Shown: positions 58,293-62,576 of the stretch, piece after piece
Layout of the letters: each line of letters opens with the position of its first letter
Numbering within the stretch: position 1 is the stretch's first letter
Assembly: GCA_015039315.1 (NCBI GenBank)
Contig: WIDE01000139.1
Coordinates: 10,661 to 73,236, forward strand
DNA: 62,576 nt
Direction of reading: 5' to 3'
Source: Clavulina sp. PMI_390
Taxonomy: Eukaryota; Basidiomycota; Agaricomycetes; Cantharellales; Hydnaceae
Made by a program: the position numbers and the translations under genes
Notes under the pieces: model-generated
The model's database searches: none
What the model saw: only the letters and a program-made list of their open reading frames with translations
Told to the model about the DNA's origin: nothing

Positions 58293-60037
58293 ATGCCTTC
58301 TAGCCCTCTTTGGCTCCAAAATATTAACCTGGATGTCATATTTATCCTTACCGAATGGCTCGATCCCTTGTCGACCCTGCAGCTCAGTCATGTACGTTGT
58401 CCCTCTCATGAATCTTGGCGATTATGAGGTCAATAATGAGCTCATGACGTCCCCATTTCATTTGGTCAGACTTGCAAAGCTTTTCGAGCTGTTATAGGGG
58501 ATGATCACCACACCTGGCGTCGCGCGTTACAGCGCGCCGCTGCTGAGCACTGCATTGCCCCCCACTCATTCGATAATCTATCCTTCAGTGATCTGAAAAT
58601 TTTCTCTACCCGTCCTGCTCGTCTGATCGAAGTCCTGCGAGATTCGAGGGAGCCTGTCTATGCGAGTATGAAAGAATGCACCCTTGATTATGGAGGAGTA
58701 TTGCCTCGTCCAGCCTCAAAAGACACATGGGGAGAGTCAGATCTTGAGTATCTGCCTGCTACCCTTCTTCCGGGAGGAAGATGGATCATCTCTGGGGTTT
58801 TGAACCACACGAACGAGTCAACCTACATTTCTTGCTGGGATCTCTCGCGATCCTCTGCCAGCAAACCTCTACTTCAGCCTGCTGCAACGGTTGTCTGGGA
58901 GGGGCTGCGGCCACCATCAACATACAGATGGATGCAAGCACAGCCCTACGGTTCAGATTATGTGATGGTGGTGTGTCGCTTATGCGACTGGCAAAAGTGA
59001 GAGTGCAAGTCCATCTACGCGCCCTTGGCTCTCATGCTTCTTTCTACTACCTTACAGCTCATTTCCATCATCATACGGCGTTCTGCGCATGGGCTGGACC
59101 GCTGACGGCGCCTCGCCTGTCCTCAACGATGTTGCCCGCTTAAATATGACTGACTATCCAATGATAGATGAACGTTACTCAGACTATCACCTCGAAGGCA
59201 ACTATCTTCTGTTAGACACTCTTACGTCTATTGTTGTGTGGGACTGGAAACAGAACAATATTGGCCTCTTGGATAGTGAGCAGCACGAATGGGTACACCC
59301 CTCTCACCCTCGCTTATGTACTATTCTTGCTCACCTCCTTAAACTAGGCAAACGGGTCGGGTTTTGTGATTGCAACTAATCCACCTTATATAACGATTTT
59401 CCCGGACCAGATGAAGGAGACCCTCGTCTTGGAGTTCCCCCAACTGCACCCCGTAGGCAGTCTAAAGTCGTACCAGCTAGTGCGCCCCGCCTCTAAGATA
59501 TCATACCCTTTTATGGAGGAATGGTCACATCTCCGAACCTCGAAAATATACGTCCTCGACAAATGGAAGCCCCCATCGTTGCGCTCAGGGCTAGCTATCC
59601 TACATTTATACCCTCGACGGTGGGAGGACGGGCCTCGTTTCTATACCATATCTCTCAACCCGACAGGCGCCACTCCGCCAAAACCTTCTCACGTGGAGCA
59701 AACAGCAGATTCACTTCCGCCCACTGAAGAATTCGATAGTATGGTCGTTGTTGATGCAATAGGAGTTGCGCTTCTCAAGTCTCCGCAGTTCTCCGATTCA
59801 AGGCAGGCTCTCAACATTTTATTTTACGGGGTTGGTGAGGATGGAAGGCTTCTCACCCCTGATGGTAAAGATTATGAACATTTCTTCCCCCATGGAGGGT
59901 TACCCACACCGCTTGACTTTGTATCGGGGACAGCACTCCTGAATAGCCGCAACGTCGCTCCAAAACCGGAAACTCAGGTCATTGAGATAATATCCTTTGA
60001 TTTCCAGAACTCAGAACGCCACACTCCGGACAGCTAA
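58293..60037 (+). CDS. F-box-like family G protein, copy G5
   Basis: Exons 58293-58391, 58470-58996, 59058-59292 and 59348-60037 give 516 residues. The first three exons are exactly as long as those of G4 (99, 527 and 235 nt), so these two are the youngest pair in the family. Blocks: PLWLQNINLDVIFILTEWLD, TCKAFRAVIGDDHHTWRRAL, FSTRPARLIEVLR, LLPGGRWIISGVL, DYHLEGNYLLLD, VWDWKQNN, QLHPVGSLKSYQL, DKWKPPSLRSGLAILHLYP and PTPLDFVSGTALLN. The frame is open upstream of 58293 and includes the G4-like TCAECWSARQP stretch, but no in-frame ATG is present there; an unseen upstream exon or a non-ATG start would be needed for the longer form. Confidence 0.8.
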
Positions 60038-61645
60038 TAGCTGGACAGGCTACTATGAATCTATATACTACACATTATCTTATGCTCCACCATACTTGCC
60101 TGCCATTCCATACATGTAAAGGATTGCTACAACCGCTTTGCCCGAAACACATATGGAACGTGACACGACCCACTGTTCTGTGACAGCTGGGTCACCGTTT
60201 TGGACAAACGCCACGTGAAGTTTCAGTGAAGCGAATAGCTTTGCTCTTGCTGCCTCGTTGGGATGACCCTAGTCCGTTTAGGCATCCTTGAGTGATATTC
60301 CTTCACTTATTAGCTTATTGATTCGGAATTTTAGCTGCACGGTCTCACAACACTTCTTATTCGCACGCCCTTCACTCGGTACCGCAGTTTGCGGTTCGGA
60401 TCGAGCGATCGAGCAAAAATGACAGCACCTCCCCTGAGTTATGTATATGAGCCTGAACGCTACACCAGATTTCTCTACTTCCTATGCGATGACCTCAGCC
60501 AGTAAACTAGCCTAGATTTAGAGAAAATTTGGGTAAGTTTCGTCAAACACTACTTCATCCAATGCGAGCCACCTGAATATTCGGCCACTCTTCTTGGCAA
60601 TATTATTCTGCTGGGACTAGCCGACCAAACACTCCCCAACCAACAAATCCTGCTCCGTCCTCACCGCCTTCGACGTACCCCTACACCCGACTGAAATGGA
60701 CGCTCATGCCAGCCCGAGAGCAGCATCTGAACCTCAACTGCGTAGTTGCCTACGTCACAAAACGTTACTCCGACTATGAGCCTCTCTCGTTTGCGCGTTG
60801 TTAGTCCTTCCTTCCGTTGCTAAGTTCTGCGTCACTACTGCTGCCCATCACATTATTTCTCGCATGAACTGCTCTGGTTTGAACCCCACTGTCGGGCTTG
60901 ACCTCCACATCTTTGCTCGCAAGGCTATGGCCCTGGGTCCTCTCACAGATGGTCATGAACTCTTGACAGTGCATTCGACTTTGTCTTGCATGCTCAACTC
61001 CATGTCGACTCGGTGCCTTGTGGAAGTAGACAGCCTCTCTAATATAAATCATACACTTGTTTCAACAGGCAGGAGGAGAACACCATAGCTCCTTCACAAC
61101 GAGGCTGAGTTACTCTTATGATTTGGGATATGGCGAACAGAGGTCTTGAGCGACCTCATGCCTCAGGATCAGCACTGCTTTTTCAGCTGCAAATACAACC
61201 AATGCTGCGTTTCAAGACCCTCAGGATGTCCCGGCCACGCTCTGAGAGGCACTTCGCTTTGGTGATACCATCGTTCATGATGGAATAGCGCGCGAAGTGG
61301 TAGAAATTCTTCCGTCGCGTTTAATGGTGCTGAGTGAGGGCCCAGCTGATTTGGAACGAGTCCGGACAGCAGTGAGCGGTGTTGTATGAGAAGCACGCAC
61401 ATCCGCGCTGGGTAGCCTTTATGAATCGCTCTAAATGTTCGGCCCATTCCTGAGTAAGACATACCAAAACCTACCCAAAGAGAGGTGTGCAGTGGAATAT
61501 CTTCGGGACACCTTCCAATATATTTGTCCTCAGGGAGAAGGTTTACAGCTTTGTACGTAAACTACCATTTCTCCAGCTCTATTAATCACTGGGAGTATTC
61601 GAAAGGCGCCAGTCAGCTAACCTTTTTTGCTTTTGCACATCAGCG
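60038..61645 (+). other. Intergenic region with no clear gene
   Basis: About 1.6 kb after G5. Short open frames occur on both strands (for example 60419-60505 and 60798-61088), but none has splice support, a domain or a paralog in the window. An upstream exon of the next gene may lie here. Confidence 0.45.
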
Positions 61646-62576
61646 TACAAACGTCATGGGCCTCGTAAATATGATAACGTCCACGCTTTCGATAGGGGTA
61701 TTCATGGCGGGCTACGGGTTTTCGTTTCATCGCAAGAAGCTAAAACTGGGAGGTGGCATGTTGGATTTGCTGCAGGGGGAGACGTCGGGCAAACGACTCC
61801 GACGCTGTCAGAGTTGGCCCCACTTGAAACCGTGCCAGGCCGCGAGGTAGGTGGCCGATATTCTTTCTCTCTCCCTGTCTTCACGTTAAAACCCCTGATA
61901 ACATGGTGCAGGCTCAAAATTTCTCGTTGCACCATCTCTTATTTCTACGTCTGTGTTTGGGTCTCTTCGTGCTCGCCAACCAGCCAAACCGTGGCGCGGA
62001 ACCAATACAAAGCCATTTTGCAGCAGAAACGCTGGGCAAGACCGCCATACATCGAGATGCCTTCTCCATCTTTAATGCCGTGCACCATCTTGGGCGGACA
62101 TGGCCGTCCACTTTCACTCCCAATGGCTTCTCCTGTGTTCAAGCGACCATCCCCGCTCGCACGAACCTCTACCATGCACGAAATGCGAGTCAATTTTTCC
62201 AACCACCTAACTGGCTCTGTAACGAGGCCTGTACCTTTGGAACTGACCAAGCTCATATATCATCAGGATTCTACGATCCCCGCTGCCCCCGAATGGCTGG
62301 CATTCGACCACGAGATGTCACTTTCCGTGATGGAGGTATTCTATGATTCACCAGACGTCTTCTTGCGCACATATCGAACGACCCGCGATCTCAACATGCT
62401 GCTGCTCGACGGGAGTTCGGCCTTTCTGAGTACAACTGGAAGCGTGGATTTTCAGTTCGTCCTTCTTGATGGGCAAGTCGGGAACCACACAATTGAGGAA
62501 ATCCGAGCTACAGAGTATATGAGAGCCGAACAACTTTGTGAGTGTGTCCGTTCTCCAGTCACTGAGCTACTCCTTG
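61646..62576 (+). CDS. Conserved fungal protein of unknown function, partial (runs off the window)
   Basis: One frame is open from a CATCAG acceptor-like site at about 61643 to the end of the window, about 310 codons without a stop. It contains YKRHGPRKYDNVHAFDRG, then TTPTLSELAPLETVPGRE, a stretch rich in hydrophobic and aromatic residues (CTISYFYVCVWV), and KRWARPPYIEMPSP. Near the right end are STIPAAPEWLAFDHEMSLSV, RTYRTTRDLNMLLLDGSSAF and STTGSVDFQFVLLDGQ. These last blocks resemble, from memory, a widespread fungal family of uncharacterised secretory-pathway proteins with a PEW-FD region and a TYRTTR motif. The start is not seen: an upstream exon is likely. A competing frame (61903-62346) stops early and is probably a shadow. 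Function unknown. Confidence 0.5.

Noticed and set aside
60419..60505. Short open frame starting MTAPPLSYVYEPERYTRFLY
   Set aside because: Protein-like composition but only 28 codons, no splice partner and no paralog in the window.
61903..62346. 147-codon frame with a hydrophobic start near the right end
   Set aside because: It ends early, whereas the overlapping frame stays open to the window end and carries family-like motifs; kept only as an alternative.
1..62576. CRISPR arrays, tRNA or rRNA genes, and transposons with terminal repeats
   Set aside because: I saw no regularly spaced direct repeats, no convincing tRNA box pair and no transposase or reverse transcriptase frame. A tRNA could be missed by eye.

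Overview
The window looks like nuclear DNA of a basidiomycete fungus, most likely an Agaricomycete. The evidence is many short introns (about 50-80 nt), typical fungal gene families (a DH-BAR Rho GEF, a WW/FF transcription-elongation factor, cytosolic P1, cytosolic/mitochondrial glycyl-tRNA synthetase, MFS and aldo/keto reductase genes), and large tandem families of BTB and F-box-like proteins. I cannot name the genus from sequence alone. I reconstructed exons by hand from splice consensus, conserved phase and agreement between paralogs. No search was run.

Layout. (1) 0.1-5.2 kb: four tandem BTB/POZ genes sharing one phase-0 intron; the fourth is broken by a 4-bp duplication. (2) 6.3-11.9 kb: a DH-BAR-SH3 Cdc42/Rho GEF. 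(3) 12.5-24.0 kb, all on the minus strand: three MFS transporter paralogs with the same seven-exon structure, interleaved with two intact F-box/leucine-rich genes and one decayed copy. (4) 24.7-29.7 kb: a large F-box-like protein divergent from ribosomal protein P1. (5) 30.2-37.1 kb: three tandem copies (G1-G3) of a roughly 520-residue F-box-like family; G2 is broken by a 16-bp duplication. (6) 37.7-40.5 kb: a TCERG1/CA150-like WW/FF protein on the minus strand. (7) 40.9-46 kb: two tandem two-pass membrane proteins (H1, H2) of unknown function in a repeated unit of about 2.5-2.8 kb. (8) 46.2-49.3 kb: two convergent aldo/keto reductases sharing a GC-AG first intron. (9) 50.7-55.5 kb: a glycyl-tRNA synthetase with a likely mitochondrial presequence, flanked by two intronless BTB paralogs. 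(10) 56.3-60.0 kb: two more G-family genes (G4, G5). (11) 61.6 kb to the end: a long open frame running off the window.

How the genes work together. About 15 of 27 gene units encode proteins expected to be substrate adaptors of Cullin-3 (BTB) or SCF (F-box) ubiquitin ligases. They sit in species-style tandem arrays between conserved housekeeping genes (P1, GlyRS, TCERG1-like, Rho GEF). Duplication, small frame-shifting tandem duplications and decay are visible directly in the sequence. The strongest candidate for something new is this expanding adaptor repertoire, especially the G family and the BTB family with its CxxC centre, together with the uncharacterised H membrane proteins. Their substrates and biological role cannot be read from the sequence.
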